A stretch of 64,000 bases of DNA from Telluria antibiotica (GCF_011682055.1 NZ_JAAQOM010000007.1:1-64000); one strand, 5' to 3'. Positions 7,587-17,117 are shown, counted from the first letter of the stretch. The notes: generated from the letters alone by a model not told the origin. Made by a program: numbers and translations.

Positions 7587-8174
7587 ATGGATCCGCTCAT
7601 CGTTCTGCTGCACGGCCTGGGCCAGGTGCCGGCCGACATGGCGCCGCTGGCAGATAGGGTCGCCGCGCGCGCCCCGCGTGCGCGCGTGGCGGTGCCGGCC
7701 GCGACCGACGCCTGCGACCGCGGCGGCGCGGGTTTCCAGTGGTTTTCCGTGGACGGCATCACGGACGACAACCGGGCGGACCGGCTGCGCGCGGCGCTGC
7801 CCGCGTTCGTCTCGGCGATCGAGGCACTGCAGCGCGCGCACGGCGCGGCGCCCGAGACGACGGTGCTGGCCGGTTTTTCTCAGGGCGCCGCGATGGCGCT
7901 GGCCGCGTGCGAGGAGACCTTCCTCGCGCGCCACGTCGTCGCCATCGCCGGCCGCTGCGCGCCGCCTCGTGCGTGGGCGCACCCCACGGCCGTCACGTTC
8001 GTCCACGGCCGCATGGACTGGACCGTGCGCGTGCAGCACAGCGAACGGGCGTTCGAGCGCCTCGCCGCGCTGGGGGCCGACGTGCGTCTGGACGTCGTGC
8101 CGCGCGCCGTCCACCTGCTGGCATCGCCGTTGCTGGAACGCGCATGCGACGCCGTGTGCGTACCGCTACCATGA
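7587..8174 (+). CDS. Carboxylesterase of the YpfH/phospholipase-carboxylesterase family
   Basis: A 195-residue alpha/beta hydrolase without signal peptide. The N-terminal strand LIVLLHGLG supplies the oxyanion hole. The nucleophile elbow is GFSQG with S98. The acid is D144 in HGRMDWTV and the base H176 in RAVHLL. Length and order match the YpfH-type esterases, which cleave short acyl esters; the natural substrate is unknown. The gene stands alone between divergent gntR and the GGDEF gene. Confidence 0.87.
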   Translation: MDPLIVLLHGLGQVPADMAPLADRVAARAPRARVAVPAATDACDRGGAGFQWFSVDGITDDNRADRLRAALPAFVSAIEALQRAHGAAPETTVLAGFSQGAAMALAACEETFLARHVVAIAGRCAPPRAWAHPTAVTFVHGRMDWTVRVQHSERAFERLAALGADVRLDVVPRAVHLLASPLLERACDAVCVPLP

Positions 8175-8269
8175 CATTATGGCAATGTTAATGACTTGTA
8201 CTCATCATTTTCGTTTCCAAGCCGCTCAAGTTCGCGTAAATTAGGGTTCTTGCTGAAGGGGAACCACAC

Positions 8270-9388
8270 ATGCACGAGCGCGGCGCCAGTGTGCGCGAAC
8301 TCATCGCCGAGAACGAGGCCTTGCGCCGCCAGTTAGCCAGCCTGATGGACCAGGCCGAGGGTAACCACGCCATCATGATGCGGCACCAGGCGTTCGACCT
8401 GGAAATCGTCGGCGCGAGCACATTCCAGGAACTGATCGGCACGATCTTCCGGCTGCTGCCGGTGGTGTCCGACCTGGACGCCGTCACCCTGTCGCTCGTC
8501 GACACGGGCGCCGACATCTACACCGTCATGCACAAGCTGGGCGTGGATTTCGAGGCGTTCCCGAACCTGCTGTTCCACGAGAGCTTTGAAGTGCTCGGGT
8601 TCGACGTGTCCGGCACCCGGGCGCCGAAGCCGCGCCTCGTGCCGTTCGACGCGGCCACGCAGCGCCATGCGTTTCCCCATCCGCCCGCGGGCCTCGCCAG
8701 CGTGGCGATGGTGCCGCTGCTGCGGAATAAGCGGCTGATCGGGAGCCTGAACCTGGGCAGCCGCGATCCGGGCCGCTTCACGCCGCTGCTCGGCACGGAC
8801 TTCGTCGAGCACATGGCGTCGATCATCGCGATCTGCCTGGAAAACGTGATCAGCAACGAGATGCTGAAGTACATCGGCCTCACCGATGCGCTTACGGGCG
8901 TCTACAACCGCCGCTACATGGACCGCCGCCTCGTCGAGGAAATCTCGCGGGCGCGGCGCCAGTCGTACCGGCTGTCGTGCATGTACATCGACATCGACTG
9001 GTTCAAGCAGGTGAACGACACGTATGGCCACCTGGCCGGCGACGACGTGCTGCGCGAGGTCGCGGCGCGCATCAAGACGGAGCTGCGCATGACGGATGCG
9101 CTGGGCCGTTTCGGCGGCGAGGAATTTGTCGTGCTGCTGATCGACGCCGACCTGGAGAGCGCCAGCATGGTCGCGCAGCGCATCCGCGCCAGCGTGGCCG
9201 AGCGGCCGTTCCTGCTGCAGGAGGGGCAGACCCTGGCCGTATCGGTGTCGATCGGCGTGGCGACCCTCGACGATTTCGAGCGCGACCATGCGATCGAGGG
9301 CGTGGCGCAGCAGCTCGTCGCGCAGGCCGACCAGGCGTTATACCAAGCGAAAGAGGGCGGACGTAACAGAGTGGTTGCGATGACGTAG
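8270..9388 (+). CDS. Diguanylate cyclase with N-terminal coiled coil and GAF-like sensor
   Basis: 372 residues. Residues ~8-40 form a short coiled coil (LIAENEALRRQLASLMDQ). Residues ~45-200 look like a DUF484/GAF-type sensor domain. Residues ~210-370 are a GGDEF domain with active-site GGEEF (282-286) and an intact inhibitory I-site RMTD (273-276), five residues upstream. It should make c-di-GMP from two GTP with product inhibition. No membrane segment is seen, so it is cytosolic. GAAGGGGAA precedes the ATG. Its TAG stop lies inside the palindrome at 9385-9412. c-di-GMP may bear on the pilus genes in this window, but no direct link is visible. Confidence 0.92.
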   Translation: MHERGASVRELIAENEALRRQLASLMDQAEGNHAIMMRHQAFDLEIVGASTFQELIGTIFRLLPVVSDLDAVTLSLVDTGADIYTVMHKLGVDFEAFPNLLFHESFEVLGFDVSGTRAPKPRLVPFDAATQRHAFPHPPAGLASVAMVPLLRNKRLIGSLNLGSRDPGRFTPLLGTDFVEHMASIIAICLENVISNEMLKYIGLTDALTGVYNRRYMDRRLVEEISRARRQSYRLSCMYIDIDWFKQVNDTYGHLAGDDVLREVAARIKTELRMTDALGRFGGEEFVVLLIDADLESASMVAQRIRASVAERPFLLQEGQTLAVSVSIGVATLDDFERDHAIEGVAQQLVAQADQALYQAKEGGRNRVVAMT

Positions 9389-9412
9389 GGTGGGCACCCG
9401 TGCCCACCCTAC
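9385..9412. repeat. REP-like perfect palindrome between convergent genes, supplying both stop codons
   Basis: GTAGGGTGGGCAC, CC, GTGCCCACCCTAC: two perfect 13-bp arms with a 2-nt centre. The TAG in the left arm (9386-9388) ends the GGDEF gene. The CTA in the right arm (9409-9411, TAG on the minus strand) ends the antiporter gene. The hairpin is strong enough to act as a two-way transcription terminator, although it has no T-tract. Confidence 0.85.
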
Positions 9413-11391
9413 CGCAATAACCGGCCTTCGGCGCGGGTCACCGCGTTTCCGGTCCCGCGCAAAACGACCACATCCCCCGCCCGCAGGACCGTCTCCGCCG
9501 TCGGCTCGATCCGATCGGTCCCGCGCCGCACGGCCGTGACTTCGGCCCCCACCTCGTCCAGTTCCAGATCCGCGATGCTGCGCCCCACGGCGCCCGCGTC
9601 GTCGCGCAGCGACACCGAGTGCAGCCGCACGTAGCTGTGTTCCGTGCCGTCGGCAACGTCGCTGGCGCCGTGGAAGAAACCGCGCAGCGACGCGTAGCGC
9701 TCGTCGCGCGCGGCCTGCACGCGGTGCACGACGCGGCGCAGCGGCACGCCCATCACGACGAGCGCGTGCGACGCGAGCATCAGGCTCGATTCCAGCGCCT
9801 CCGGCACGACCTCGGTGGCGCCGGCCTTCTTCAGCACGTCGAGCTCGCGGTCATCATGCGCGCGCACGATCACGGGCAGCTTCGGCGCCAGCTCGTGCAC
9901 GAGGTGCAGCACCTTGACGGCCAGGCGTGTATCGGCGAACGTGATCACGAGCGCGCTGGCGCGGTTGATACCGGCCGCGATCAGCGCTTCGCGCCGCGTG
10001 CAGTCGCCATACGACACGTTGATGCCCGCGGTGCGCGCTTCCTGCACGCGCTCGGGGTCGAGGTCGAGCGCGTACCACGGCAGCTTTTCTTCCGACAGCA
10101 GGGTGGCGAGCGACTGGCCGCTGCGGCCGAAGCCGGCGATGATCACGTGCTTCTGCGTGGTCATCGTGCGGCTCGCGATCTGCGTCAGCTGCAGCGACTG
10201 CAGCATCCATTCGTTCGCCGCGATCTTCATCACGAACTTGTCCATGTTGGCGATGACGAACGGTGCGGCCAGCATCGACAGCACCATCGACGCGAGCACC
10301 AGCTGGATCAGGAACGGATCGATCAGCTTCGAGCCCGACGCGAGGTTCAGCAGCACGAAGCCGAATTCGCCCGCCTGCGCGAGCGAGAGGCCCGTGCGCA
10401 TGGCGACGCCGTCGGACGATCCGAACGCTTTCGCCAGCAGGGCGATCAGCACGAATTTCAACAGCACGGGTAGAAGAAGCAGCATCAGCACGAGCGCCCA
10501 GTTCGCGAACACGAGCTTCACGTTCAGGAGCATGCCGATCGTGATGAAGAAGAGGCCCAGCAGCACGTCGCGGAACGGCTTGATGTCCTCTTCCACCTGG
10601 TGCTTATAGGGCGTCTCGGAGATCAGCATGCCGGCCACGAACGCGCCCAGCGCCATCGACAGGCCCGCGTGTTCCGTGATCCACGCGGCGCCCAGGGTCA
10701 CGAGCAGCAGGTTCAGCATGAAGAGTTCCTGCGAGCGGCGCTTGACGACGACGTTGAACCACTTGCGCATCACCTTCTGGCCGAAGAACAGCAGCAGCGC
10801 CAGCACGGCCGCCGCCTTCACGCCGGCCCACGCGAGCGTCATCGCGAGTTCCTCGGCGGGCTTGGCCAGCGACGGGATCAGGATCAGCAACGGGACGACG
10901 GCGAGGTCCTGGAACAGCAGGATGCCGATGATGCGGCGGCCATGCTCGCTTTCCAGTTCCAGCCGCTCCGTCAGCAGCTTCGAGACGATGGCCGTCGACG
11001 ACATCGCGAGCGCCCCGCCCAGGCCCAGCGCCGCCTGCCAGCCGATGTGCAGGGGCGGCGGCAGGTAGCGCGTCAGCAGCGACGCCAGCACGGTGATGGC
11101 GATCGTGAGCACGACCTGCGCGAGCCCGAGGCCGAACACGATGCGGCGCATGGCGCGCAGCTGGGCCAGCGAGAATTCCAGCCCGATCGAGAACATGAGG
11201 AAGACGACGCCGAATTCGGCCAGGCCCTGCGTCGTGGTACCGTTGTCTGCGAGGTTCAGCGCGTTCGGACCGATCAGCACACCCACCGCCAGGTAGCCCA
11301 GCATGGGCGGCAAGTGCAGCATGCGGAACGCGACGACGCCGAGGACGGCGCTGCCCAGCAGGAGGAGGGTGAGTTCGAGGCCTGAGGTCAT
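9409..11391 (-). CDS. CPA2 cation:proton antiporter, KefB/KefC/YbaL type
   Basis: A 660-residue inner-membrane transporter. Residues ~1-390 hold about 12-13 hydrophobic helices of a Na+/H+ exchanger domain, including GYLAVGVLIGPNALNL and GLSLAQAGEFGFVLL. A RCK/TrkA-N domain follows from ~415 (HVIIAGFGRSGQSLATLL, a nucleotide-binding glycine motif). A TrkA-C domain occupies about the last 90 residues. It probably exports K+ or Na+ in exchange for protons under nucleotide or redox control. No kefF/kefG partner is adjacent, so the exact subtype is open. Confidence 0.92.
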   Translation of the reverse strand: MTSGLELTLLLLGSAVLGVVAFRMLHLPPMLGYLAVGVLIGPNALNLADNGTTTQGLAEFGVVFLMFSIGLEFSLAQLRAMRRIVFGLGLAQVVLTIAITVLASLLTRYLPPPLHIGWQAALGLGGALAMSSTAIVSKLLTERLELESEHGRRIIGILLFQDLAVVPLLILIPSLAKPAEELAMTLAWAGVKAAAVLALLLFFGQKVMRKWFNVVVKRRSQELFMLNLLLVTLGAAWITEHAGLSMALGAFVAGMLISETPYKHQVEEDIKPFRDVLLGLFFITIGMLLNVKLVFANWALVLMLLLLPVLLKFVLIALLAKAFGSSDGVAMRTGLSLAQAGEFGFVLLNLASGSKLIDPFLIQLVLASMVLSMLAAPFVIANMDKFVMKIAANEWMLQSLQLTQIASRTMTTQKHVIIAGFGRSGQSLATLLSEEKLPWYALDLDPERVQEARTAGINVSYGDCTRREALIAAGINRASALVITFADTRLAVKVLHLVHELAPKLPVIVRAHDDRELDVLKKAGATEVVPEALESSLMLASHALVVMGVPLRRVVHRVQAARDERYASLRGFFHGASDVADGTEHSYVRLHSVSLRDDAGAVGRSIADLELDEVGAEVTAVRRGTDRIEPTAETVLRAGDVVVLRGTGNAVTRAEGRLLR

Positions 11392-11464
11392 GCGGAGCGA
11401 CGGCGAGGTCCCGGAAATATGTTGTTTGTTACGTCTGGCAAGTTTTTTGCTTTCTCAATTCGGA

Positions 11465-11470
11465 TATACT
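11465..11470 (+). promoter_or_regulatory. Putative -10 box for kdsD
   Basis: TATACT lies in the 85-bp divergent gap between the antiporter gene and kdsD. There is no good -35; the best is a T-rich tract at 11443-11448, 16 bp upstream. If this box is used, transcription would begin at or very near the ATG at 11477, giving a leaderless or nearly leaderless message. Confidence 0.3.
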
Positions 11471-11476
11471 TTGCCT

Positions 11477-12499
11477 ATGAGTGTAACCGATGAAAAAATA
11501 ATGCTGACAAGTTTTAACGACGCCCAGGCGCGCCGGGCGCTGGATCTGGCCCGCGAGGCGCTGGACGTGGAAGGCGAGGCGATCCGCAAGCTGTCCGCGC
11601 GCCTCGGCCGCGACGACAGCGTGCCGCGCGCCGTCGCGCTGATGATGGCGTGCAAGGGCCGCGTCGTCGTGTCGGGCATGGGCAAGTCGGGCCACATCGG
11701 CCGCAAGATCGCGGCGACCCTGGCCTCGACCGGCACCCCCGCGCTGTTCCTGCACCCGGGCGAAGCGGCGCACGGCGACCTCGGCATGGTGACCGCGCAG
11801 GACGTGTTGATCGCCATCTCGTATTCCGGCGAAAGCAGCGAACTGGCCATCGTGATCCCGGCCGTCAAGCGCATGGGCGTGCCCGTGATCGCCATGACGG
11901 GCAAGCCGGAATCGAGCCTCGCCCTCGCGGCCGACGTGCACCTGGACGTCTCCGTCGAGAAGGAAGCCTGCCCGCTGAACCTGGCGCCGACCGCCAGCAC
12001 CACCGCGACCCTCGCACTGGGCGATGCGCTGGCCGTCGCGCTGCTCGAGCTGCGCGGCTTCAAGTCGGACGATTTCGCGCGCTCGCACCCGGGCGGCGCG
12101 CTCGGTCGGCGCCTGCTCACGCACGTGCGCGACGTGATGCGCAGCGGCGATGCCGTGCCGCAAGTGAAACCGGACGCGCTCCTCACCGACGCGCTGCTGG
12201 AAATCTCGCACAAGGGCATGGGCATGACGGCCATCGTCGACGATGCCGGCCGTCCCGTCGGCGTGTTCACAGACGGCGACCTGCGCCGCCTGATCGAGAA
12301 AGTCCAGGATTTCAGCAAGCTCGCGATCCGCGACGTGATGCACGCGAACCCGCGCCGCGTCCATCCGGAACAACTGGCGGTGGATGCCGTCGCCGTGATG
12401 GAAGAATTCCGCATCAACCAGATGCTCGTCGTGGACGCCAACGACGTGCTGGTGGGCGCGCTGCACATCCACGACCTCACGCGCGCCAAGGTGATCTGA
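11477..12499 (+). CDS. kdsD: Arabinose-5-phosphate isomerase
   Basis: 340 residues. It converts ribulose-5-phosphate to arabinose-5-phosphate, the first committed step to Kdo for lipopolysaccharide. An N-terminal SIS sugar isomerase domain (VVVSGMGKSGHIGRKIAATLASTGTPALFLHP, FARSHPGGALGRRLL) is followed by two CBS domains (from about residue 215, MTAIVDDAGRPVGVFTDGDLRRL and MLVVDANDVLVGALHIHDL). The upstream frame is open but unlike the family. The start MSVTDEKIM at 11477 is chosen; ATG 11501 is an alternative, and neither has a clear ribosome-binding site. It shares one base with kdsC, the next step but one in the pathway. Confidence 0.94.
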   Translation: MSVTDEKIMLTSFNDAQARRALDLAREALDVEGEAIRKLSARLGRDDSVPRAVALMMACKGRVVVSGMGKSGHIGRKIAATLASTGTPALFLHPGEAAHGDLGMVTAQDVLIAISYSGESSELAIVIPAVKRMGVPVIAMTGKPESSLALAADVHLDVSVEKEACPLNLAPTASTTATLALGDALAVALLELRGFKSDDFARSHPGGALGRRLLTHVRDVMRSGDAVPQVKPDALLTDALLEISHKGMGMTAIVDDAGRPVGVFTDGDLRRLIEKVQDFSKLAIRDVMHANPRRVHPEQLAVDAVAVMEEFRINQMLVVDANDVLVGALHIHDLTRAKVI

Positions 12500-13032
12500 T
12501 GGTGACTCCGCTCGCACACATGGAGCGCGCCGCGCGCGTGAAGGTCATGATCTTCGACGTCGACGGCGTGCTTACGGACGGCAGCCTGACCTACGGCCCG
12601 GACGGCGAAGTCACGAAGACGTTCTACGTGCTGGACGGCCTCGGCATCCAGTTGCTGAACAAGACGGGCGTGCAGACCGCGATCATCAGCGCGCGCACGT
12701 CGCCCATCGTCATCAAGCGCGCCGCCGACCTCGGGATCACGCACGTGTTCCAGGGCCAGCACGACAAGCGCCTCGCGTTCGCCGACCTGCTGGCGAAGAC
12801 GGGCGTGACGGCGGAAGAATGCGGCTACATCGGCGACGACGTCATCGACCTGCCGCTGTTCACCCGCGTGGGCTTTGCCGTGACGGTGCCGAGCGGCCAT
12901 CCGGAAGTGCAGTACCGCGCCCATTACGTGACGAAGAACCCGGGCGGCCGTGGCGCCGTGCGCGAAGTCTGCGACATGGTGATGCGCGCCCGCGGCACCT
13001 ACGAACAGGCGCTCGCGCCTTACTTCGGATAA
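12499..13032 (+). CDS. kdsC: 3-deoxy-D-manno-octulosonate 8-phosphate phosphatase
   Basis: 177 residues, the usual KdsC length. It is a HAD phosphatase that releases phosphate from Kdo-8-phosphate. The nucleophile motif is FDVDGVLTDG (residues ~17-26), motif II IISARTS, and motif III YIGDDVIDLP. Its ATG shares an A with the kdsD TGA (TGATG), so the two are translationally coupled. The gene leads directly into the Lpt export genes, so Kdo synthesis and LPS transport share one transcription unit here. Confidence 0.95.
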   Translation: MVTPLAHMERAARVKVMIFDVDGVLTDGSLTYGPDGEVTKTFYVLDGLGIQLLNKTGVQTAIISARTSPIVIKRAADLGITHVFQGQHDKRLAFADLLAKTGVTAEECGYIGDDVIDLPLFTRVGFAVTVPSGHPEVQYRAHYVTKNPGGRGAVREVCDMVMRARGTYEQALAPYFG

Positions 13033-13039
13033 CAGAGAT

Positions 13040-13642
13040 ATGGCTCCCGCAAGCTACAAGCGTACCGCGCACCGCTGGCGCCTGCTGCTCCTGATGCTGT
13101 TCGCCGTGTTCTGCGCGTTCGGCAGCTTCTGGCTCGTGCAGGTGATGCAGGGCGAGGACAGCACGCCGGGCGCCGGTGCGGGCAACGAGCCGGACTACAT
13201 CATCGACAACTTCAGCTGGGTGCGCATGTCGGAAGGGGGCAAGCCGCGCTACGTCATTTCGGGCGACCGCCTGACGCACCGCCCGGCCGACAACACGGCC
13301 CTCGTCGAGAAGCCGGTCGTGCAGAACCTCACCACCGACCATCCGCCGATGACGATGACGGCGGAGCACGCGCTCGTCAGCCAGAACCGGAACCAGATCG
13401 ACCTGACGGGCAACGTCGACATCCAGCGCCCCGCCGGCAAGGATTCGCAGCCGCTGCGTATCCGCACGGAGGCGCTGACCGTGCTGCCGGACGAGGACAT
13501 CGTCAAGACGGACAAGCCCATCGACATGAAGCTGGGTGCGTCGTCCGTCAACGGTGTCGGCATGCTCGCCAATAACGCCACGCAGCAAGTGCACCTGGGC
13601 GGACGCGGCCAGATCATCTATCCGCCGCGCGCCTCGCGCTGA
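13040..13642 (+). CDS. lptC: LPS export ABC transporter periplasmic protein LptC
   Basis: 200 residues. A short cytoplasmic start (MAPASYKRTAHRWR) precedes a single membrane anchor (LLLLMLFAVFCAFGSFWLV) and a periplasmic beta-jellyroll domain of the LptC/YrbK family (DYIIDNFSWVRMSEGGKPRY, MTAEHALVSQNRNQIDLTGNV). It links the inner-membrane LptB2FG extractor to LptA. It begins 8 bp after kdsC. LptF and LptG are not in the window. Confidence 0.92.
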   Translation: MAPASYKRTAHRWRLLLLMLFAVFCAFGSFWLVQVMQGEDSTPGAGAGNEPDYIIDNFSWVRMSEGGKPRYVISGDRLTHRPADNTALVEKPVVQNLTTDHPPMTMTAEHALVSQNRNQIDLTGNVDIQRPAGKDSQPLRIRTEALTVLPDEDIVKTDKPIDMKLGASSVNGVGMLANNATQQVHLGGRGQIIYPPRASR

Positions 13643-13670
13643 TGCGCCCTCAATAACAAGGACGAGATCC

Positions 13671-14273
13671 ATGAAAAAATACCTTGCCGTCGCCATCCTG
13701 TCGCTCGCCTCGCTGTCCGCGTGGGCCGAGCGCGCGGATTCGCTGAAGCAGGCCATCATCAAGTTCGACACGCTGGACGTGGACGAGGTCAACCAGACGC
13801 GCATCCTGACCGGCAACGTCGTGCTCACGCGCGGCACCCTGACGCTGAAGTCGGACAAGGCCGTGCTGAAGGAATCGCCGGAAGGCTATATGAGCGTCGT
13901 GCTGACGGCGAACGCGGGCAAGACCGCGAGCTTCCGCCAGAAGCGCGACGGCGGCCCGGACCTGTGGGTCGAAGGCCAGGCCGAACGCATCGAATACGAC
14001 GAGCGCACGGAAATCGTGAAGCTGTTCTCGAACGCCATCGTCAGGCAGCTCGAGAACGGCCGCCTGTCGAGCGAAGTCGATGGCGCCTTCATCTCCTACG
14101 ACAACCGCACCGAGGTCGCGAACGTGCGCAACGACGCGAGCGGCCAGACCAAGCCGGGCCAGGGCCGCAACACCCTGATCATCGCGCCGCGCCGCACGAC
14201 GGCGCCTGCGGGCGGTGCCGCACCGGCAGCACCTGCCGCTCCAGCCGCCGCCGCACCGGCGGGCAAGCAATGA
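13671..14273 (+). CDS. lptA: LPS periplasmic bridge protein LptA
   Basis: 200 residues with a Sec signal peptide ([19 protein letters not shown]) and an OstA-type beta-jellyroll: [43 protein letters not shown]. It should form the periplasmic bridge that carries LPS from LptC to LptD. The last ~35 residues are an alanine/proline-rich tail, low in complexity and probably disordered. ACAAGGA precedes the ATG. Its TGA overlaps an alternative upstream ATG of lptB. Confidence 0.94.
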   Translation: MKKYLAVAILSLASLSAWAERADSLKQAIIKFDTLDVDEVNQTRILTGNVVLTRGTLTLKSDKAVLKESPEGYMSVVLTANAGKTASFRQKRDGGPDLWVEGQAERIEYDERTEIVKLFSNAIVRQLENGRLSSEVDGAFISYDNRTEVANVRNDASGQTKPGQGRNTLIIAPRRTTAPAGGAAPAAPAAPAAAAPAGKQ

Positions 14274-14287
14274 GGGAGGCCGGCACG

Positions 14288-15064
14288 ATGGACGCAAGCA
14301 CCCAAGCCGCCCCCGCCGAATGCGGCGGCAGCACGCTGGTCGTCAAGGGACTGCAGAAGAGCTACGGCAAGCGCCTCGTGGTGCGCGACGTCTCGCTGCA
14401 GGTCGCCTGCGGCGAAGTCGTCGGCCTGCTGGGCCCGAACGGCGCCGGCAAGACGACGTCGTTCTACATGATCGTCGGCCTCGTGCCGTCGGACGCGGGC
14501 AACATCGACATCAACGGCAACGACGTCACGAGCCTGCCGATCCACCGGCGCGCGCTGCTCGGACTGTCGTACCTGCCGCAGGAAGCGTCCGTGTTCCGCA
14601 AGCTGACGGTGGAAGAGAACATCCGCGCCGTGCTGGAGCTGCAGCGCGAGAACGGCAAGCCGCTGACGAAGGCGCGCATCGCCGAGCGCCTCGATGAGCT
14701 GCTGGCCGAGCTGCAGATCGAGAAGCTGCGCGAGAACCCCGCGCTGTCGCTGTCGGGCGGCGAGCGCCGTCGCGTGGAGATCGCTCGCGCGCTCGCGACG
14801 AACCCGCGCTTCGTGCTGCTGGACGAGCCGTTCGCCGGCGTCGACCCGATCGCCGTGATCGAGATCCAGCGCATCGTGCGCTTCCTGAAGGAGCGCGGCA
14901 TCGGCGTGCTGATCACGGACCATAACGTGCGCGAGACGCTGGGCATCTGCGACCGCGCCTACATCATCAACCAGGGCGCGGTGCTCGCGTCGGGCCGGCC
15001 CGACGACATCATCGCCAATGAATCGGTCCGCCGCGTCTACCTGGGCGAACACTTCCGAATGTAG
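14288..15064 (+). CDS. lptB: LPS export ABC transporter ATP-binding protein LptB
   Basis: 258 residues; the cytoplasmic ATPase driving LPS extraction. Walker [11 protein letters not shown]-loop [17 protein letters not shown], signature [15 protein letters not shown], Walker [17 protein letters not shown] and switch H in [10 protein letters not shown] are typical of LptB. The start at 14288 (MDASTQAAP) is preferred because GGGAGG lies 8 bp upstream. The ATG at 14270, overlapping the lptA stop, has no such site. The gene ends 2 bp before rpoN. Confidence 0.94.
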   Translation: MDASTQAAPAECGGSTLVVKGLQKSYGKRLVVRDVSLQVACGEVVGLLGPNGAGKTTSFYMIVGLVPSDAGNIDINGNDVTSLPIHRRALLGLSYLPQEASVFRKLTVEENIRAVLELQRENGKPLTKARIAERLDELLAELQIEKLRENPALSLSGGERRRVEIARALATNPRFVLLDEPFAGVDPIAVIEIQRIVRFLKERGIGVLITDHNVRETLGICDRAYIINQGAVLASGRPDDIIANESVRRVYLGEHFRM

Positions 15065-15066
15065 TC

Positions 15067-16572
15067 ATGAAACAGACGCTGCAACTCAAGACTTCACAGC
15101 ACCTCGCACTGACGCCACAGCTGCAGCAGTCGATCCGTCTGCTGCAGCTGTCCACGCTCGAGCTCCACCAGGAAATCGAGCAGGTGCTGAGCGAGAACCC
15201 GCTGCTCGAACGGCTCGACGATCCGCTCGACCGCTCGGTGCGCCTGCTGGCCGACGGCGCCATCAACAGCGCGCCGTCTTCGCAGGCGGGCGAGGCGCCC
15301 GCGGCGCAGGGCTCGGGCGAGGAGGGCGGTGCGCCCGCCGAGAACGGCAATGGCGACGCGGCCAGCGATGCCGGTGGCGACAGCGGCGCCGAGGGCGGCG
15401 GCGACGGCGAGGCCGGCGACTGGGGCGAAGGCAGCCGTAGCGGCAGCAGCGGCGGCGACGACGAGGATGGCCGTCCGCAGTTGGAAGCGAGCCCCGTCAC
15501 CTTGCGCGAGCACCTGATGGAGCAGGTGCGCATGACGTGCTGCGCCGCGCGCGACTGCGCGCTCGTGGAGCTGGTCGTCGACGCGCTGGACGACAACGGC
15601 TACCTGGAAGAGCCGCTGGAAGACATCCACGCGCGCATGCCGGAAGAACTCGAGATCGAGTTCGAGGAATTGCGCACGGCGCTGGCCCTCGTGCAAAGCA
15701 TGGACCCGCCCGGCGTGGGCGCGCGCAGCGCGGCCGAATGCCTCGCCTTGCAGATCCGCCGCATGCCCGGCGTGCCGCTCGTCACGCGACGCATGGCGCT
15801 GACGATCGTCGAAAAATACCTGACGTGGTTCGCGCAGCGCGAGTTCAACAAGCTCAAAAAGGCGCTCGACTGCGACGACGAAGACTTGCGCGAAGCCCAG
15901 GCCGTGATCCGCCAGTGCAACCCGCATCCGGGCGCGGAGTTCGCGTCGGACGTGTCCGATTTCGTCGTGCCCGACGTGATCGTGCGGCGCGCCAAGGACG
16001 GCTGGAGTGTGCAGCTGAATCCGGAAGTGATGCCGCGCCTGCGCGTGAACAGCCTGTACGCGTCGCTGATGAAGCAGGGGAAATCGGAAAGCCAGCTGGG
16101 GGCGCAGTTGCAGGAAGCCAAGTGGCTCATCAAGAACATGCGCCAGCGCTTCGACACGATCCTGCGCGTGGCCCAGGCAATTGTCGATCGCCAGCGCAAC
16201 TTTTTTTCCCATGGCGCAGTGGCGATGCGGCCCCTTGTTTTACGTGAGATAGCTGATACACTAGGTCTACACGAGAGCACTATTTCTCGGGTCACAACTC
16301 AGAAATACATGCTGACCCCGCACGGCATGTTCGAGTTGAAGTATTTCTTCGGGAGTCACGTTGCCACCGAAGCGGGAGGCGAAGCATCGTCGACGGCAAT
16401 ACGGGCTCTCATCGTACAACTCACAGGAGCAGAAGACCCCAAGAACCCTTTATCCGACAGCAAGATCGCGGAGATGCTAGGGGAACAGGGAATGGTTATC
16501 GCGCGGCGCACGGTCGCCAAGTACCGTGAGGCGCTGAAGATTCCTCCCGTCAGTCTCCGCAAATCACTGTAG
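15067..16572 (+). CDS. rpoN: RNA polymerase sigma-54 factor
   Basis: 501 residues. Region I is the glutamine/leucine-rich activator-contact segment ([30 protein letters not shown]). Region III holds the core-binding domain, a helix-turn-helix ([15 protein letters not shown]) and the C-terminal RpoN box ([16 protein letters not shown]). Region II, about residues 72-140, is a long acidic linker of Gly, Ala, Asp, Glu and Ser with nearly no hydrophobic residues. It directs polymerase to -24/-12 promoters. Its position after lptB and before hpf is the common beta- and gamma-proteobacterial arrangement. Confidence 0.96.
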   Translation: MKQTLQLKTSQHLALTPQLQQSIRLLQLSTLELHQEIEQVLSENPLLERLDDPLDRSVRLLADGAINSAPSSQAGEAPAAQGSGEEGGAPAENGNGDAASDAGGDSGAEGGGDGEAGDWGEGSRSGSSGGDDEDGRPQLEASPVTLREHLMEQVRMTCCAARDCALVELVVDALDDNGYLEEPLEDIHARMPEELEIEFEELRTALALVQSMDPPGVGARSAAECLALQIRRMPGVPLVTRRMALTIVEKYLTWFAQREFNKLKKALDCDDEDLREAQAVIRQCNPHPGAEFASDVSDFVVPDVIVRRAKDGWSVQLNPEVMPRLRVNSLYASLMKQGKSESQLGAQLQEAKWLIKNMRQRFDTILRVAQAIVDRQRNFFSHGAVAMRPLVLREIADTLGLHESTISRVTTQKYMLTPHGMFELKYFFGSHVATEAGGEASSTAIRALIVQLTGAEDPKNPLSDSKIAEMLGEQGMVIARRTVAKYREALKIPPVSLRKSL

Positions 16573-16645
16573 CAAGCTCTTGCAACAACACTGCCCCAGT
16601 GCGCTGGATGCGCGCACGGTGGCATGCATCTTCAAAGGAGTGTGT

Positions 16646-17014
16646 ATGAATCTCACAATCAGCGGACATCATCTCGATGTAACCCCAGCAATTCGAGAGT
16701 ACGTACAGAACAAGCTTGAACGCATCACCCGCCATTTCGATCAAGTGATCGATTCCCATGTCATCCTCTGCATCGACAATCTCACCGAGAAAGAAAAACG
16801 CCAGAAAGCGGAGATCAACCTGCGCGTCGCAGGCAAGATCGTCCATGTCGCCAGTGCCGCGCACGATCTGTACGCCGCGATCGACATGCTGATGGATCGC
16901 CTCGATCGCCAGGTCGTCAAGTACAAGCAAATGCTCAAGGATCATGACAACGCGTGTATCAAGCGCATGTCCGAAGGGTCCGAAGGAGGAGAGGAAGCTG
17001 CCGTCGCGGCGTAA
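16646..17014 (+). CDS. hpf: Ribosome hibernation-promoting factor
   Basis: 122 residues of the short HPF/YfiA (sigma-54 modulation) family. MNLTISGHHLDVTPAIREYV and the basic helix segments (KLERITRHFD, EKEKRQKAEINLRV) are diagnostic. It binds the 30S decoding centre and promotes 100S ribosome dimers in stationary phase. The C-terminal ~20 residues are acidic (SEGSEGGEEAAVAA). AAAGGAG lies 5 bp before the ATG. A strong terminator follows. Confidence 0.94.
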   Translation: MNLTISGHHLDVTPAIREYVQNKLERITRHFDQVIDSHVILCIDNLTEKEKRQKAEINLRVAGKIVHVASAAHDLYAAIDMLMDRLDRQVVKYKQMLKDHDNACIKRMSEGSEGGEEAAVAA

Positions 17015-17042
17015 GCCACGCGTGCCGCAGCACCAAGGAGTG

Positions 17043-17072
17043 AAGGGCGCATTGGCGCCCTTTTCGTTTTTC
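17043..17072 (+). terminator. Rho-independent terminator after hpf
   Basis: Stem AAGGGCGC (17043-17050) / GCGCCCTT (17055-17062), a 4-nt loop ATTG, then a T-rich tract TTTTCGTTTTT. It closes the kdsD-to-hpf unit. Confidence 0.88.
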
Positions 17073-17117
17073 TGGGCGTTATACAATGCGGTTCTCATTA
17101 TTCAAACAACAAGAGAC

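Noticed and set aside
16568..16590. A sigma-54-like box (GTAGCAAGCTCTTGCAA) before hpf
   Set aside because: The -24 GG is replaced by AG and the distance to the -12 GC is one base short. hpf is also well placed for co-transcription with rpoN.
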